From Planctomycetota bacterium (lineage in GTDB: Bacteria > Planctomycetota > Planctomycetia > Planctomycetales > Planctomycetaceae), in contig JAURQH010000107.1 in NCBI GenBank assembly GCA_030836185.1, positions 1-53,861 on the forward strand: a stretch of DNA of 53,861 bases, in the 5' to 3' direction. This document shows, in pieces, positions 1 to 10,059 of this stretch. Within the stretch, counting starts at the first letter, position 1. Every line of letters begins with the position of its first letter. Under the pieces are notes generated by a model that was not told where the DNA came from, searched no databases, and saw only the letters and a program-made list of their open reading frames with translations. The position numbers and the translations under genes are program-made.

Positions 1-37
1 AATGAAATTGCAAGATGAGTTAGAGCGATCATTTTTT

Positions 38-75
38 TGACGCAAAGCCGCCAAGAGGCGAAGAAACGCAAAGGG
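38..75 (+). repeat. Solo copy of the GxxExxY-cassette terminal repeat
   Basis: The stretch begins TGACGCAAAG, preceded by a T-run, and continues with further GCGAAGAAACGCAAAG-like units. The same start and the same A/T-flanked arrangement are found at both ends of the GxxExxY cassette at 23673-24172. No GxxExxY gene is next to this copy. It may be a remnant end left after loss of a cassette, or the cassette may lie outside the window. Confidence 0.6.
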
Positions 76-95
76 TTCATTCTCTTCTTGGGTGG

Positions 96-118
96 CACTG
101 GCGGCTTGCCCGCCAGTG
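96..118. repeat. Hairpin repeat, 9-bp perfect stem
   Basis: CACTGGCGG (96-104) and CCGCCAGTG (110-118) are perfect inverse complements around a 5-nt loop. There is no T-run after it, so it is not a typical intrinsic terminator. It resembles the GC-rich palindromes at 25683-25710 and 26552-26573 in being intergenic and isolated. Confidence 0.6.
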
Positions 119-444
119 AGATGGGAGGAAACCATAATTAATTCACCGCAAAGTTCGCATAGCCCGATCTGCGCCAGCAGTCGGGATGGTGGCAAGTGTC
201 ATTCGACGTGCAATGAAACTCGTCAGCCGGAGTCGTGAGAAAGAACTCACCACGAATGACTCGAATCAAGCGAATAAAAAAGGGTGGCGGTGGGCGCTCC
301 GTGAAACAGAAGCGCCCGATAATTGTCCGAGATGCATTTCACCGCGGATCACGCAGATATCACGGATGAAACTCACATTCTCACCCCAGCGAGAGTATGG
401 TACCCGACTGTTCTGCGGGAATCTTGATCGGTGTGCTGGGGAGA

Positions 445-1011
445 TCACCAGTAGCCTGCTGAGATATAACAGGTTTTATTTGAGTGTGAGAACCAAACAT
501 CAAAACCAGCTCCTCGTTGTGAGTGCCAACCCCGATAGACGACAACATCGGAGGGATACGACCATTCATACTGTTCGAATCTCATTATGAACTCATCGAT
601 CAGTAACTCCTCAATTTCTTCGTGACGCTGGAAAGGAATCGCGTCTGTATATTTACGACGCGATTCCGTGACTTGATTCATCCATTCCTCCAGAGACTCC
701 TGGGATGTTTGAAATTTTACCGCATGCCCGGAAGCATATTTATGCAGGACTATCTCACGAGCATCTGTAGGAAGATCGATGTATTTGTCATGGATTTGGG
801 ATGCTTCGGCGTAGGTAAATTCGCCATATACCACGAAACCAACAATTTCACTCACCACAATGAACCCAGGAACAAATGAGACAAAACAAATTAGCATGGC
901 CGCAAAGTTTGGCAACTTGAAATGCTTTCGCAAAGAGTATTTCAATCCAAAGAACAGACCGATCCAGAGGAAGCATGTAATGCAAAATGGTAAAATGAGT
1001 GGAGCTAACAT
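445..1011 (-). CDS. Hypothetical membrane protein, 188 aa
   Basis: I do not recognise the family. The N-terminus holds two hydrophobic segments, at about residues 4-22 and 36-65, separated by a short basic stretch with KYSLRK. The rest is a soluble domain rich in Trp and Tyr, with a helical middle part (about 75-150) and an aromatic C-terminus. This predicts a two-pass membrane protein with a soluble C-terminal domain. No clear ribosome binding site precedes the ATG at 1011. The upstream end overlaps the reading frame that carries the DinB-like fragment, which suggests a rearrangement junction here. The composition and helix pattern look like a real protein, but function is unknown. Confidence 0.6.
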   Translation of the reverse strand: MLAPLILPFCITCFLWIGLFFGLKYSLRKHFKLPNFAAMLICFVSFVPGFIVVSEIVGFVVYGEFTYAEASQIHDKYIDLPTDAREIVLHKYASGHAVKFQTSQESLEEWMNQVTESRRKYTDAIPFQRHEEIEELLIDEFIMRFEQYEWSYPSDVVVYRGWHSQRGAGFDVWFSHSNKTCYISAGYW

Positions 1012-1029
1012 TTTGATTTTCTAGCAGTT

Positions 1030-1171
1030 GCTCTATTAATTTAGACACTCGTCCTAAAGCATATTTCTTCTTCCAGCTCTCGGGGATTTCGCGTCGTAAG
1101 CCGTAAAGATAGCGAATCAGTTGCCCGTGGTGGCCCGCTTCGTGTTCCAACAGGTCGATCATCAGACTCAA
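1030..1171 (-). pseudogene. Truncated DinB-like protein, C-terminal remnant
   Basis: Reading on the minus strand from 1171, the frame gives LLEHEAGHHGQLIRYLYGL followed by a Pro-Ser-Trp-Lys stretch. This matches the C-terminal helix of DinB/YfiT-like metalloproteins, where the pattern HExxHxGQ carries metal-ligand histidines. The preceding 100 or more residues of a normal DinB protein are absent: an in-frame stop lies at about 1193, and the upstream DNA is the 3' end of an unrelated membrane protein gene. The frame then runs on into DNA used by the 445-1011 gene. I infer a fragment left by a deletion or recombination event. Confidence 0.55.
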
Positions 1172-1176
1172 AACAA

Positions 1177-1674
1177 TCAGAAAAACATTGCATTAAAAAG
1201 TTTCAGGTGAGAAACGGAGTCAAACCAAAGCGTAACCACGGCGTCAATGCTCGCGCAGACCAACACCGCAACTATCAGTGTTCGTCGTTGTGGTAATTTT
1301 CGTAGCTTCCACAAAACAGCAACGATGAACAAAGCGGGGAGCGTCACCATGATCGCCATCGCCCAGCCATGCGTGGCGCCGTAATCCGGCGAAAACGAGC
1401 CGTGGGAGTAACCCAGCGAATGCATCGCTGACATCATAGGCGTGTGTATGGCCGATTTCAGAAATGACTTTGGTAACTGAATGAGGGCCAGTACCGGAAT
1501 TTCACCCAACCAGAATTTATTCACAAACGGCAACGTCAACGCGCTCAGCAAGTAATAACATGCCGCGATGTTCACGAGAATCTTAGGCCAGCGACGCGCG
1601 ACAGAGTTTCCATTGGAGTGAGAGTTCGGGATGCTAGCCGAACTGCTGGCTGTGGGATTATGGGGAGTGTTCAT
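1177..1674 (-). CDS. Hypothetical multi-pass membrane protein, 165 aa
   Basis: I do not recognise the family. After a Ser/Asn/His-rich N-terminal tail of about 27 residues there are hydrophobic segments at about 30-50, 57-70, 102-121 and 129-147. This predicts three or four membrane passes. A GGGAGAG ribosome binding site lies about 11 nt before the ATG at 1674. The stop is directly followed by the DinB-like remnant on the same strand. No neighbouring gene suggests a function. Confidence 0.6.
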   Translation of the reverse strand: MNTPHNPTASSSASIPNSHSNGNSVARRWPKILVNIAACYYLLSALTLPFVNKFWLGEIPVLALIQLPKSFLKSAIHTPMMSAMHSLGYSHGSFSPDYGATHGWAMAIMVTLPALFIVAVLWKLRKLPQRRTLIVAVLVCASIDAVVTLWFDSVSHLKLFNAMFF

Positions 1675-1785
1675 TGGTGGCTTCTCTCCCTGCTCAAGAG
1701 GTCACCATCAAGATATCACATTTTCCCCTCAGTTCGCAAATAGTTTTCTCTTCGGCAGGGAGGCCCCTGCCCTACAAAACCAGAA

Positions 1786-2007
1786 TCACTTCTTACTTTT
1801 CTTCTTGGCGGCTTTTTTCTTGGCCGTTTTCTTTTTGGTCGCCTTCTTCTTCACAGAAGTTGTCTTTTTCTTGACGGACTTCTTTTTGGTGGCTTTCTTC
1901 TTGGTGCTCTTTTTGCCTTGAGGCTTGTCACCTTCGTCGCCGAAGATCTTGTCGTAGTTTTCCCAGAATAAGGGGGTCGTTCCTGTGCGGACAATAGGGC
2001 CACTCAT
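1786..2007 (-). CDS. Small basic protein with a lysine-rich repeat tail, 73 aa
   Basis: The first 27 residues are an ordinary sequence starting MSGPIVRTGTTPLFW. From about residue 32 to the end the protein is almost entirely KKK, AKKK, TKKK and VKKK units, like the tail of bacterial histone H1-like proteins. Small proteins of this design are, to my knowledge, widespread in planctomycetes. I infer nucleic acid or nucleoid binding from the charge, but no fold is recognisable in the head. An AGGAG ribosome binding site lies 9 nt before the ATG at 2007. The complementary strand of the tail reads as hydrophobic Phe/Leu-rich peptides, which are artefacts. Confidence 0.7.
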   Translation of the reverse strand: MSGPIVRTGTTPLFWENYDKIFGDEGDKPQGKKSTKKKATKKKSVKKKTTSVKKKATKKKTAKKKAAKKKSKK

Positions 2008-2160
2008 CGTTGATCACTCCTGGTGATGGCTGCGTTTTGGTTTTGTGTCTTGAATATCGAGGACGCATTTTCGCATCCTGACAGCCAGTGTCAATGCAGG
2101 GGCGAAATGACTGAAAATGCGAGAACTCTCCTTGAATCAATCTCCGCCAAGAGTGTTCAG

Positions 2161-2190
2161 TTGCTACCTGCTTTACCCCACTCCTATAAT
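2161..2190 (+). promoter_or_regulatory. Candidate sigma-70 promoter of uvrA
   Basis: TTGCTA at 2161-2166 and a perfect TATAAT at 2185-2190 are separated by 18 nt. The predicted start of transcription at about 2197 leaves a leader of roughly 46 nt before the ATG at 2244. I see no LexA-type operator around it. Confidence 0.5.
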
Positions 2191-2243
2191 CAGATCTTTG
2201 CTAAAACACAAGAACCCTCTCCCATCCCGAAATCGCACCAGGC

Positions 2244-5200
2244 ATGACTCTTTCCGACATCACGATTCGCGGCGCGCGTGAGCACAATCTTCAAAACGTC
2301 GACTTGGTCATCCCCCGCAATAAGCTGATCGTGATGACGGGCGTGTCCGGCTCGGGGAAAAGTTCACTCGCGTTTGACACCCTTTATGCCGAGGGACAAC
2401 GCCGGTATGTCGAATCGCTCTCCGCTTACGCGCGACAATTTCTGGGCCAGATGCCTAAACCGAATGTCGATTTGATTCAGGGGCTCGCACCGTCAATTTC
2501 GATTCAACAGAAAACGAGCGGACGTAACCCGCGCAGCACGGTGGGCACGATCACCGAGATCTATGATTATCTGCGAGTGTTGTTTGCGAGAGTGGGGCAG
2601 GGACATTGCACGGAATGCGACCGCCCGATTACTGCGCAATCGTCAGAGACAATTCTGGAATCGTTGCAACAAATCCCCGAGGGGACCAAGTACCTCGTCT
2701 TGGCTCCCCTGATTCAGCAACAAAAGGGGGAATACAAAGACCTGTTTGAAGATTTGCTCAAACAGGGATTTCTTCGTGCCCGTGTGAATGGTGAAGTGGT
2801 CCAACTGACTGACGACCTGCAACTTGGTCGGCATATGAAACATACGATTGAAGTCGTCATTGATCGATTGGTCGCCGGGAAAGTCACACGCACGCGATTA
2901 GCCGAGACGATTGAGACAGCGCTGCGGCAATCACAAGGCGCGTTACTTGTCGCCATTCAAAAAGAGAGCGATCAATTTGACGACCGACTTTACAGTTCCA
3001 AGTATGCCTGCACGCATTGTGGCATCAGTTACGAACCCCCATCGCCGCAGCTTTTCAGCTTTAACAGTCCGGTTGGGATGTGTCAGGAATGTAACGGCTT
3101 GGGGATGCGGCACGAGTTATTGATGGACAAGCTGATTCCCGACTCCTCCAAAACCTTGTGGTCGGGTGCGATTGACCTACTGGGACCGATTCGCAAAATT
3201 GGCCGTTGGAAGAAACATCTCTACAAAGGCATCGCACGCGCCATCGAAGAGGAACTGGAACTCGAAAAAGACACACTGCTGAAGACAGAATGGAGCGAAC
3301 TTCCTGAAGACGCCCGCCAACTGTTTCTCTACGGCATGAGTGACCGCAATATCACCTTTGAATGGCGACATTCGGGAGGCATTTGGAAGCACGGTGACAC
3401 TTACGATGGTGTTGTTGAAGAACTGCTGGAGAGTTATCGCAGCACGCGCAACCCGATGCGACGGCGACAAATCGAAAAGTACCTCGACTTCCGCGATTGC
3501 ACGGCATGTGCCGGGGAACGCCTGAACTCACAAGCACGCAGTGTGCGTCTCACCACGTCCAAAGCCTCCTTCGCTCGCAAGAAAGCAGATCGCTCATTGT
3601 CTCTGGGTGATGTCTGCGGCCTGAGTCTTGATAAAGCGTATGCCTTTTTCGAAGGTCTCGTGCTCGATGACATGCAGCAGATCATTGCCGAAGAAGCGAT
3701 CAAAGAAATTCGTGGGCGTCTTGAATTCTTGCTGCGTTGCGGCCTCAATTATCTCACTCTTGACCGCAAAGCGCCCACGCTTTCCGGGGGAGAGAGTCAG
3801 CGGATTCGGTTGGCCAGTCAGATTGGTTGCGGACTCGTCGGCGTGATTTACATCCTCGATGAACCATCCATCGGCCTGCATCCTCGCGACAACACGATGC
3901 TGCTGGATAGCCTGTGTGAACTCCGCGATCAGGGCAACACCGTCATCGTGGTTGAGCATGATGAAGAAACCATGAGAGCCGCCGATCAGATCATCGACTT
4001 CGGGCCGGGACCGGGTGTTCGCGGCGGGGAAGTGGTCGCGCAAGGCTCGTTGACGCAAGTCATGAAGAAACGGAAAAGTGTCACGGGCGCGTATCTCTCA
4101 GGAAAACGAACGATTGCAGTTCCCGAAGAACGGCGAGAGGGAAACGGCCATGCCATCCAAATGACCGGCGCGCGTCATAACAACCTGAAAGATGTTGATG
4201 TTGAAATTCCATTAGGCAAGTTTGTCTGTGTGACGGGCGTCAGCGGTTCGGGTAAAAGTTCGCTCATCAACGATATTCTCTGGCAAGCCGTCAACCGAGA
4301 CATCAACGGCGGCAAAGGAATGCCCGGCGATCATGACAAAATTGAAGGGTTCAAGCATATCGACAAAGCGATTGATATTGATCAATCCCCCATCGGTCGC
4401 ACCCCGCGCTCGAACCCCGCCACTTATGTCAAATTGTTTGATGAAATCCGCACGCTTTACACCAAGTTGCCCGAATCAAAATTGCGTGGCTACAAGCCAG
4501 GGCGATTCAGTTTTAATGTCGCGGCGGGTCGCTGCGAAGCGTGTGAAGGACATGGCTCGAACAAGTTGGAAATGGATTTTCTTGCCGACATTTGGGTGAC
4601 ATGCCCGGTGTGTGAAGGCAAACGGTTTCATCACGAAACGCTGGAAGTGAAATACAAAGGGAAGAGCATTGCCGATGTCCTGGATATGGACATTCAGGAA
4701 GCGTTGGAGCATTTCGAGAATCATCCCAAGATTCATCGACTGTTACAGACACTACATGATGTGGGTCTTGATTATTTGAAACTGGGTCAACCTTCGCCGA
4801 CACTCTCGGGCGGGGAAGCCCAACGGATTAAATTGGCAAGGGAATTGGGGAAACGCAGCACGGGTCAAACTCTATATCTACTCGACGAGCCAACAACCGG
4901 ATTGCATTTTGCAGACGTTGAAAAGTTACTCGAAGTGTTGCACGGCTTTGTCGATGCAGGGAACACGGTGCTGGTTGTCGAACACAATTCGGATGTGATC
5001 AAGACAGCAGACTGGGTGATCGATCTTGGTCCCGAGGGAGGCGAAGGTGGAGGTTCCATTATTGCGGAAGGACCTCCCGAGAAAATTGCAAAGACGCGAA
5101 AGTCTCATACCGGAGCGGCATTGTTGCCGTTTATCCCGGCATTGGTCACCAAAGCCAAATCGAAACGCCTCTCGGCACCGACCGATTCACCAGTCATGAA

Positions 5201-8200
5201 ACAACTGGCACGCCGCACGCCCGTCAAAGAGTTCAAGAACATCGAAGTGACGGGCGCGAGACAACACAATTTACAGAATCTCGACGTTAATATTCCTCGC
5301 GAGCAAATGTCTGTCTTCTGTGGGCCCTCCGGGAGCGGCAAGACGTCACTCGCCATGGACACAATCTACGCCGAGGGACAACGGCGGTATGTGGAATCGC
5401 TGTCCTCATACGCTCGACAGTTTCTCGGCCGGATGCCCAAGCCGCGGGTCGAACATATTCAGGGTCTCTCTCCCGCCATCGCCATCGAACAGAAAAACAC
5501 GGGATCGACTCCCCGCGCAACCGTCGGCACAATCACCGAGATTTACGACCATCTCCGCGTGTTGTTCGCACGTTTGGGTGATCAATACTGCCCCGATTGT
5601 CATCTCCCGGTCGAATCCCAGACGACCGACCAGGTGATTGATCGTCTGCTGGAATTTGAACGAGGCACAAAAATCATTCTGTTGGCACCACAAGAAGTGG
5701 CCATCAATCGTACCTTCCAATCGGTCTGGGAGAATTTGCAAGCGGAAGGGTTTACCCGTGTCCGCGTCGACGGGGAAATTTATCGATTCGAAGATGTTCC
5801 CGAAATAGATCATAAGCGCTATCACGATGTTGCCGTTGTTGTGGACCGCGTGACCGTTGATTCCAAAAAACGGGGACGGCTGGCAGACTCGGTCGAGACC
5901 GCTCTCGATCATGGTCGTGGCTTCATGATTGCCTTGGTTGAGAAAGACGACGACAACGTCGAAGAACGCCCGTTTTCTCTCGCACGATTCTGTCACTCGT
6001 GTGAACGAAGTTTCGAAGAGCATTCGCCGCATCACTTTTCGTTCAACAGCTCTCTCGGTTGGTGTCCGGCGTGTGAAGGACTCGGTACAGAATCGGGGTC
6101 AACACTCATCGAACAATTGATTGACCTGGATAAAACACTCGCCGATGGTGCGATTCTCGCTTGGCCAACATTCGAAGAGAACCCGGCCTTCGCAAAAATC
6201 ATGCAAGCGGTGTGTGATCATTACGAAATTCCGACCGACGAATACTTTGACTATCTCGAATCGGCACAGCGTCGAATTCTGTTATTTGGAGGAGACGCCG
6301 AAGAATGGATCCCCCTCGATAAGACGGGCAGACAGAAAATCCGGTTCAAGGGACTGATGTCGGCTCTCGAAGAAGCATCACAGCTTTCTTACACGTACCG
6401 TCGTAAATTACAGGGTCAACTCAGTCAGGGGCAATGCTCGGTTTGTCGCGGGAGTCGTTTACAGGAAGAAGCGGCCGCCGTGAAATTGCACGGACAAACC
6501 ATCGACGATGTCTGTCGGAAACCACTCAATGAAGCCATTGAGTTTTTCGATTCGATTGTGCTCTCGAAACGTGAAAAACAGATTGCCGGCGATTTGCTCT
6601 CCGAAGCGAGAAACCGCCTCTCTTTCCTCATTGATGTGGGACTCGAATATTTGAATCTTGGGCGTTCACTGCCGACACTCTCGGGCGGGGAAGCACAACG
6701 CATTCGTTTGGCGGGTCAACTCGGGCGCGCGTTAACAGGTGTCTTGTATGTCCTCGACGAACCGACCATCGGCCTTCATCCCCGTGATAACCGCCGGCTA
6801 TTGGAAGCCCTTAAGAAACTCCGCGACCTCGGGAACACTTTGGTGCTGGTCGAACATGATCGCGAAGTGCTCGAAGCATCCGACCGCTTGTACGATTTCG
6901 GTCCGGGAGCCGGTCGTCTGGGAGGAACGATTGTCGGCGAAGGAACTCACAAAGGACTCGGGCGATCAAAAACGTCTCTCACGGGGCGATACCTTGCGAA
7001 CAAAGAAGAGATCCCCATTCCCAAGTCCCGCCGAACATCGGGAGTCAAAAGTGATCAGCCACCGGGAGGAGGTTGGCTGGAATTATTGGGAGTCCGCCAT
7101 CGCAACCTGCGAGATGTCGATTTACAGATTCCGTTAGGGACGATGACCTGCGTGACGGGTGTTTCAGGATCGGGGAAAAGTTCGCTCATCGAAGAAACTT
7201 TGGCGCGAGCCGTCAATCGGCATTTTTCCAGGTCGGGAGATGAACCCGGCGAACATGCCGACCTGCTGGGTGTCCAAAATCTCAACAAACTCGTCGTCGT
7301 CGATCAGAAGCCACTGGGGTCGACACCCGCCTCAAACCCGGCCACTTATACCGGCGTATTCGATCACGTTCGAGATTTGTTTTCTCGTTTGCCGGAAGCG
7401 AAAGTTCGCGGCTATCGCCCGGGACGATTCAGTTTTAATCGTGCGGGTGGACGTTGCGACGATTGCGAAGGGAACGGCCAGATTTGTGTCGAGATGCATT
7501 TTCTGCCCGATGTATGGGTCGAATGCGAAACCTGCAAAGGTCGACGTTTCAATCAGGAAACTCTGGATGTGAAGTTCCGAGGAAAATCGATTGCCGACGT
7601 GTTGGAAATGTCGATTGGCGAAGCCAACGATCTGTTCAATAATGTCCCAAAAATTCGACAATATCTGGCGACGTTATGCGCCATCGGTCTCGATTACCTG
7701 ACGTTGGGACAATCGGCTCCAACGCTCTCCGGTGGTGAAGCACAGCGCGTCAAACTGGCTGCTGAGTTGGCGCGACCACAAACTGGCAAAACTCTCTACC
7801 TTTTGGATGAGCCAACGACGGGGCTGCATTTTGACGACATTCGTAAATTGCTCAAGGTGCTCGGTTCGCTGGTCGAAGCGGGGAACTCAGTCGTCGTCAT
7901 CGAACATAACATTGATGTCATCAAATGTGCTGATTGGATTGTCGATGTCGGTCCTGAAGCGGGGGACGGCGGGGGTTGGATTGTCGCAGCAGGAACTCCC
8001 GAACAAATCACGGGACTCGAAAAACTCCCCCAAGCCAAAGACAAGCAGTACTGTTTCACGACCAATCATCCGAGTTGGACGGCCGATATTTTGAAACCGG
8101 TCCTCAAACAGGGGAAACGAGCCGAAGTAGAAATCTTCAATGTCGGTGAAGTCGCCGAGAAAAAAACAGGCGACCTTGAACTGCGTCACATCGGCAAAGA

Positions 8201-9128
8201 CGAGAAGATGCCTTGGGAGCGTGACGGTCAAAAATGGCACACTCAAGACCGCCGGGCACACAATGGCAACGAATGCCAGTGGGAAGGAAACGCATTGCTG
8301 TCCGTTGTCGAGAGAATCAACAAACATAAACGATTCCCCGAGATCAATTGGAAGAACCGAGCCGTCGTGGAAATGACGGCAGAAGGAAAATCTTCGACCT
8401 GGTTCTTACACGCCATGACGGGGGAGGAATGGCTGCTGACTTTCAAATTCCGCGTGAAGAAAAACACCTTCAAGCAGGCCGATCTTGATGACGCTTTCAA
8501 TCTGCCGCCATTGGATGAGGTCGATGAGCTACCCGTTTACGGCAAGACCAAACGTGTTCGCGTGAAAAATAAGAACGGCCCGTGGCAGGAAGTTCAAATA
8601 GCCGTCCACTGGGCAGAAGAAATTGATACGCCCGAGTTTTGGGAGTTCCTAGAGACGGCGATGGAGTCTTATTTGAAGCAGGTCTCCGCAGAGAAATTGA
8701 ACATCGAAGATCTTTCTCCCTGGAAAGTGCTGGGACGTAAATGGCATTACACTCGCAAAGGATTCCCGAGTAACAAACGGGTATTATGGAAAATTGAGAC
8801 ACTCGAATCTTTGGAAGAGCTGTTAAATCAAACCTTCCCGAAAGCGGATTGGGATTGGCAGAACAAAACCATCGTCAACTTCACACCTGCGGGAAGTTCG
8901 ACTTCACTTTCCATCAATACCAAACGTCGAGAGGGCATCGATCTCAAACTCCCCGCGGATGCCGAACAATTTGCCTTAGGACAAATTGCCGGCTTGGGAA
9001 GTAAGCGTGACATTGCCGCCAAGTCGGATGGCAGCGAAGAACTTACGATCCGTTTCAAAACGGTCGATCAAGCGAGTTCGCCCGAGTTGCTCAGTTTTTT
9101 GAGGGAGTATGCGAAAAAAGTAATTTGA
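2244..9128 (+). CDS. uvrA: Tandem double UvrA (excinuclease ABC subunit A) with extra C-terminal repeat domain
   Basis: UvrA is the damage-sensing ATPase of nucleotide excision repair and normally acts as a dimer of about 940-residue chains. This 2294-residue protein holds two full UvrA units in one chain. Unit 1 (about 1-965) has Walker A motifs GVSGSGKSS at 33-41 and about 665-673, LSGGE signatures near 513 and 854, and UvrA zinc-finger CxxC pairs. Unit 2 (about 992-1930) has GPSGSGKT near 1027, GVSGSGKSS near 1639, and signatures near 1480 and 1828. All four ATPase sites look intact, so this is a pre-joined pseudo-dimer. Long UvrA proteins are known in planctomycetes. After unit 2, residues 1985-2294 form an unrelated region with two copies of a Trp-rich repeat. 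The start follows a weak CAGG site. No other repair gene is adjacent. Confidence 0.95.
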   Translation: MTLSDITIRGAREHNLQNVDLVIPRNKLIVMTGVSGSGKSSLAFDTLYAEGQRRYVESLSAYARQFLGQMPKPNVDLIQGLAPSISIQQKTSGRNPRSTVGTITEIYDYLRVLFARVGQGHCTECDRPITAQSSETILESLQQIPEGTKYLVLAPLIQQQKGEYKDLFEDLLKQGFLRARVNGEVVQLTDDLQLGRHMKHTIEVVIDRLVAGKVTRTRLAETIETALRQSQGALLVAIQKESDQFDDRLYSSKYACTHCGISYEPPSPQLFSFNSPVGMCQECNGLGMRHELLMDKLIPDSSKTLWSGAIDLLGPIRKIGRWKKHLYKGIARAIEEELELEKDTLLKTEWSELPEDARQLFLYGMSDRNITFEWRHSGGIWKHGDTYDGVVEELLESYRSTRNPMRRRQIEKYLDFRDCTACAGERLNSQARSVRLTTSKASFARKKADRSLSLGDVCGLSLDKAYAFFEGLVLDDMQQIIAEEAIKEIRGRLEFLLRCGLNYLTLDRKAPTLSGGESQRIRLASQIGCGLVGVIYILDEPSIGLHPRDNTMLLDSLCELRDQGNTVIVVEHDEETMRAADQIIDFGPGPGVRGGEVVAQGSLTQVMKKRKSVTGAYLSGKRTIAVPEERREGNGHAIQMTGARHNNLKDVDVEIPLGKFVCVTGVSGSGKSSLINDILWQAVNRDINGGKGMPGDHDKIEGFKHIDKAIDIDQSPIGRTPRSNPATYVKLFDEIRTLYTKLPESKLRGYKPGRFSFNVAAGRCEACEGHGSNKLEMDFLADIWVTCPVCEGKRFHHETLEVKYKGKSIADVLDMDIQEALEHFENHPKIHRLLQTLHDVGLDYLKLGQPSPTLSGGEAQRIKLARELGKRSTGQTLYLLDEPTTGLHFADVEKLLEVLHGFVDAGNTVLVVEHNSDVIKTADWVIDLGPEGGEGGGSIIAEGPPEKIAKTRKSHTGAALLPFIPALVTKAKSKRLSAPTDSPVMKQLARRTPVKEFKNIEVTGARQHNLQNLDVNIPREQMSVFCGPSGSGKTSLAMDTIYAEGQRRYVESLSSYARQFLGRMPKPRVEHIQGLSPAIAIEQKNTGSTPRATVGTITEIYDHLRVLFARLGDQYCPDCHLPVESQTTDQVIDRLLEFERGTKIILLAPQEVAINRTFQSVWENLQAEGFTRVRVDGEIYRFEDVPEIDHKRYHDVAVVVDRVTVDSKKRGRLADSVETALDHGRGFMIALVEKDDDNVEERPFSLARFCHSCERSFEEHSPHHFSFNSSLGWCPACEGLGTESGSTLIEQLIDLDKTLADGAILAWPTFEENPAFAKIMQAVCDHYEIPTDEYFDYLESAQRRILLFGGDAEEWIPLDKTGRQKIRFKGLMSALEEASQLSYTYRRKLQGQLSQGQCSVCRGSRLQEEAAAVKLHGQTIDDVCRKPLNEAIEFFDSIVLSKREKQIAGDLLSEARNRLSFLIDVGLEYLNLGRSLPTLSGGEAQRIRLAGQLGRALTGVLYVLDEPTIGLHPRDNRRLLEALKKLRDLGNTLVLVEHDREVLEASDRLYDFGPGAGRLGGTIVGEGTHKGLGRSKTSLTGRYLANKEEIPIPKSRRTSGVKSDQPPGGGWLELLGVRHRNLRDVDLQIPLGTMTCVTGVSGSGKSSLIEETLARAVNRHFSRSGDEPGEHADLLGVQNLNKLVVVDQKPLGSTPASNPATYTGVFDHVRDLFSRLPEAKVRGYRPGRFSFNRAGGRCDDCEGNGQICVEMHFLPDVWVECETCKGRRFNQETLDVKFRGKSIADVLEMSIGEANDLFNNVPKIRQYLATLCAIGLDYLTLGQSAPTLSGGEAQRVKLAAELARPQTGKTLYLLDEPTTGLHFDDIRKLLKVLGSLVEAGNSVVVIEHNIDVIKCADWIVDVGPEAGDGGGWIVAAGTPEQITGLEKLPQAKDKQYCFTTNHPSWTADILKPVLKQGKRAEVEIFNVGEVAEKKTGDLELRHIGKDEKMPWERDGQKWHTQDRRAHNGNECQWEGNALLSVVERINKHKRFPEINWKNRAVVEMTAEGKSSTWFLHAMTGEEWLLTFKFRVKKNTFKQADLDDAFNLPPLDEVDELPVYGKTKRVRVKNKNGPWQEVQIAVHWAEEIDTPEFWEFLETAMESYLKQVSAEKLNIEDLSPWKVLGRKWHYTRKGFPSNKRVLWKIETLESLEELLNQTFPKADWDWQNKTIVNFTPAGSSTSLSINTKRREGIDLKLPADAEQFALGQIAGLGSKRDIAAKSDGSEELTIRFKTVDQASSPELLSFLREYAKKVI

Positions 9129-9157
9129 GATTTTTTCTGCAAGGCAAACATCATGTA

Positions 9158-9186
9158 TTGACCTGTACACCACATCGCTTTAGGCT
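9158..9186 (+). promoter_or_regulatory. Candidate promoter of the HEPN-like module
   Basis: TTGACC at 9158-9163 is followed by 17 nt and TAGGCT at 9181-9186. A strong GGAGGTG ribosome binding site at 9194-9200 precedes the ATG at 9205. The -35 matches five of six consensus bases, the -10 only three. The implied leader is very short. Confidence 0.4.
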
Positions 9187-9204
9187 ATTTCATGGAGGTG
9201 AAAG

Positions 9205-9534
9205 ATGTCTATTGCCAGCTTTGATAGAGATTCCATGGCGAAATGGTACGCCACAGAGCATTTGAATACCGACCCGGGAATCGTGAAAATTTACTATCTG
9301 CCGACAAACTCGGGTGATCGTGAGATACGACTTCTTGAAGTCAACAAGTTGATGGCGGAGCGGACTGAGGATGCTCTTGAGCCAATCGATTTTGGAGTCG
9401 ATAGAGGTCAACATACCGAGCATCATTTGTTCGTGCTAGATGTGACTCCTGAACAATGGGAACGAATTGAATCAGGAGAGTTACAACTACCTAGTGGGTG
9501 GTCACTAAAAAATTATGTCGAGTATCTTGGATGA
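9205..9534 (+). CDS. Hypothetical protein, first gene of a HEPN-like pair, 109 aa
   Basis: I do not recognise a named family. The protein is small and acidic (many Glu and Asp), with a central EIRLLEVN strand and a C-terminal LDVTPEQWERI segment, and has no signal or membrane segment. It has a strong GGAGGTG ribosome binding site. Its stop overlaps the start of the next gene in an ATGA arrangement, so the two are almost certainly translationally coupled. The size, order and coupling match toxin-antitoxin or nucleotidyltransferase-HEPN layouts, but this protein lacks nucleotidyltransferase motifs. I infer it may be the partner or antitoxin of the downstream HEPN-like protein. Confidence 0.75.
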   Translation: MSIASFDRDSMAKWYATEHLNTDPGIVKIYYLPTNSGDREIRLLEVNKLMAERTEDALEPIDFGVDRGQHTEHHLFVLDVTPEQWERIESGELQLPSGWSLKNYVEYLG

Positions 9535-10046
9535 ACAATTCTCAAAAGTTGTGGTGGCAACAGGCAAAATCTGATTTTGATATTTTTGAATTGATGCTCG
9601 AACAGGGTGTCGCGGATTGCCACAAACTTCACTACTTACAAATGGCAACCGAGAAGCTTGCGAAAGCGTTTCTCTGGAAGTTGGAAGCCGCACCCGCCAA
9701 AAGTCATGTCGGATTTGTGAAATTTTTGAAACTTCTTGTGGGTTCTGCACCAAAGTCGGAAAGGGAACGCCTCGCTCAACTCTTTTCTTTCCCGAATTTT
9801 GTCTCGCTACAATCTTGGATTAAATATTCAATCTGTCCAATAACTTATGATCTCGAAAGGATCACACCCGATTTGGCGAACGATGGCCCAAATCCAGAGT
9901 ATCCTTGGCCTCACATTAATCCTGTTGAGACTCCTGTTAATCACAGATTTGCAGTCTGGAAATCTCTACAGCAAAGTAAGGGGCGAGAGCTCATGCGATT
10001 TATCGGAACAGCTATCGACCGCTTTCCAGAGTTTGCAACACTTTGA
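9531..10046 (+). CDS. HEPN-like domain protein, 171 aa
   Basis: The N-terminal half has the helical pattern of HEPN domains: WWQQAKSDFDIFELML, then CHKLHYLQMATEKLAKAFL, then KSHVGFVKFL, equivalent to the usual 'EKxxKAxL ... KTHDL' core. HEPN proteins are often RNases or nucleotide-binding partners in toxin-antitoxin and defence modules. I do not see a clean catalytic Rx4-6H motif, so it may be non-catalytic or divergent. I chose the ATG at 9531 because it overlaps the upstream stop by 4 nt; a frame extension to 9498 lies inside the previous gene. It is adjacent to a convergent histidine kinase gene. Confidence 0.7.
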   Translation: MNNSQKLWWQQAKSDFDIFELMLEQGVADCHKLHYLQMATEKLAKAFLWKLEAAPAKSHVGFVKFLKLLVGSAPKSERERLAQLFSFPNFVSLQSWIKYSICPITYDLERITPDLANDGPNPEYPWPHINPVETPVNHRFAVWKSLQQSKGRELMRFIGTAIDRFPEFATL

Positions 10047-10059
10047 CCTGACAAAATTC

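Larger units (their letters stand above)
1..444. other. Intergenic region with dispersed repeat fragments
   Basis: I see no convincing gene in this stretch. It holds a solo copy of the GxxExxY-cassette end motif (38-75), a perfect hairpin (96-118), and fragments that recur elsewhere in the window. The 14-mer TAGCCCGATCTGCG occurs at about 163 and again near 26285. CAGTCGGGATGG occurs near 178 and again near 26374. A run around 340-370 resembles the 'CGCGGATCACGC' type sequence seen near 26455 and 47750. A plus-strand reading frame at 186-590 crosses these repeats and has no recognisable domain, so I do not call it. Confidence 0.6.

Noticed and set aside
186-590. Plus-strand open frame of 134 codons at the left edge
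   Set aside because: It crosses intergenic repeat fragments and opposes the better supported 445-1011 gene; there is no domain or ribosome binding site.
1631-1921. Plus-strand frame with a Phe/Leu-rich 'membrane' tail
   Set aside because: It is the complement of the lysine-codon repeat in the basic small protein, so the hydrophobic tail is an artefact.
5406-6035. Long antisense frame of 209 codons inside uvrA
   Set aside because: It lies wholly opposite the conserved UvrA coding frame, and its translation shows only a mirror of UvrA codon use.
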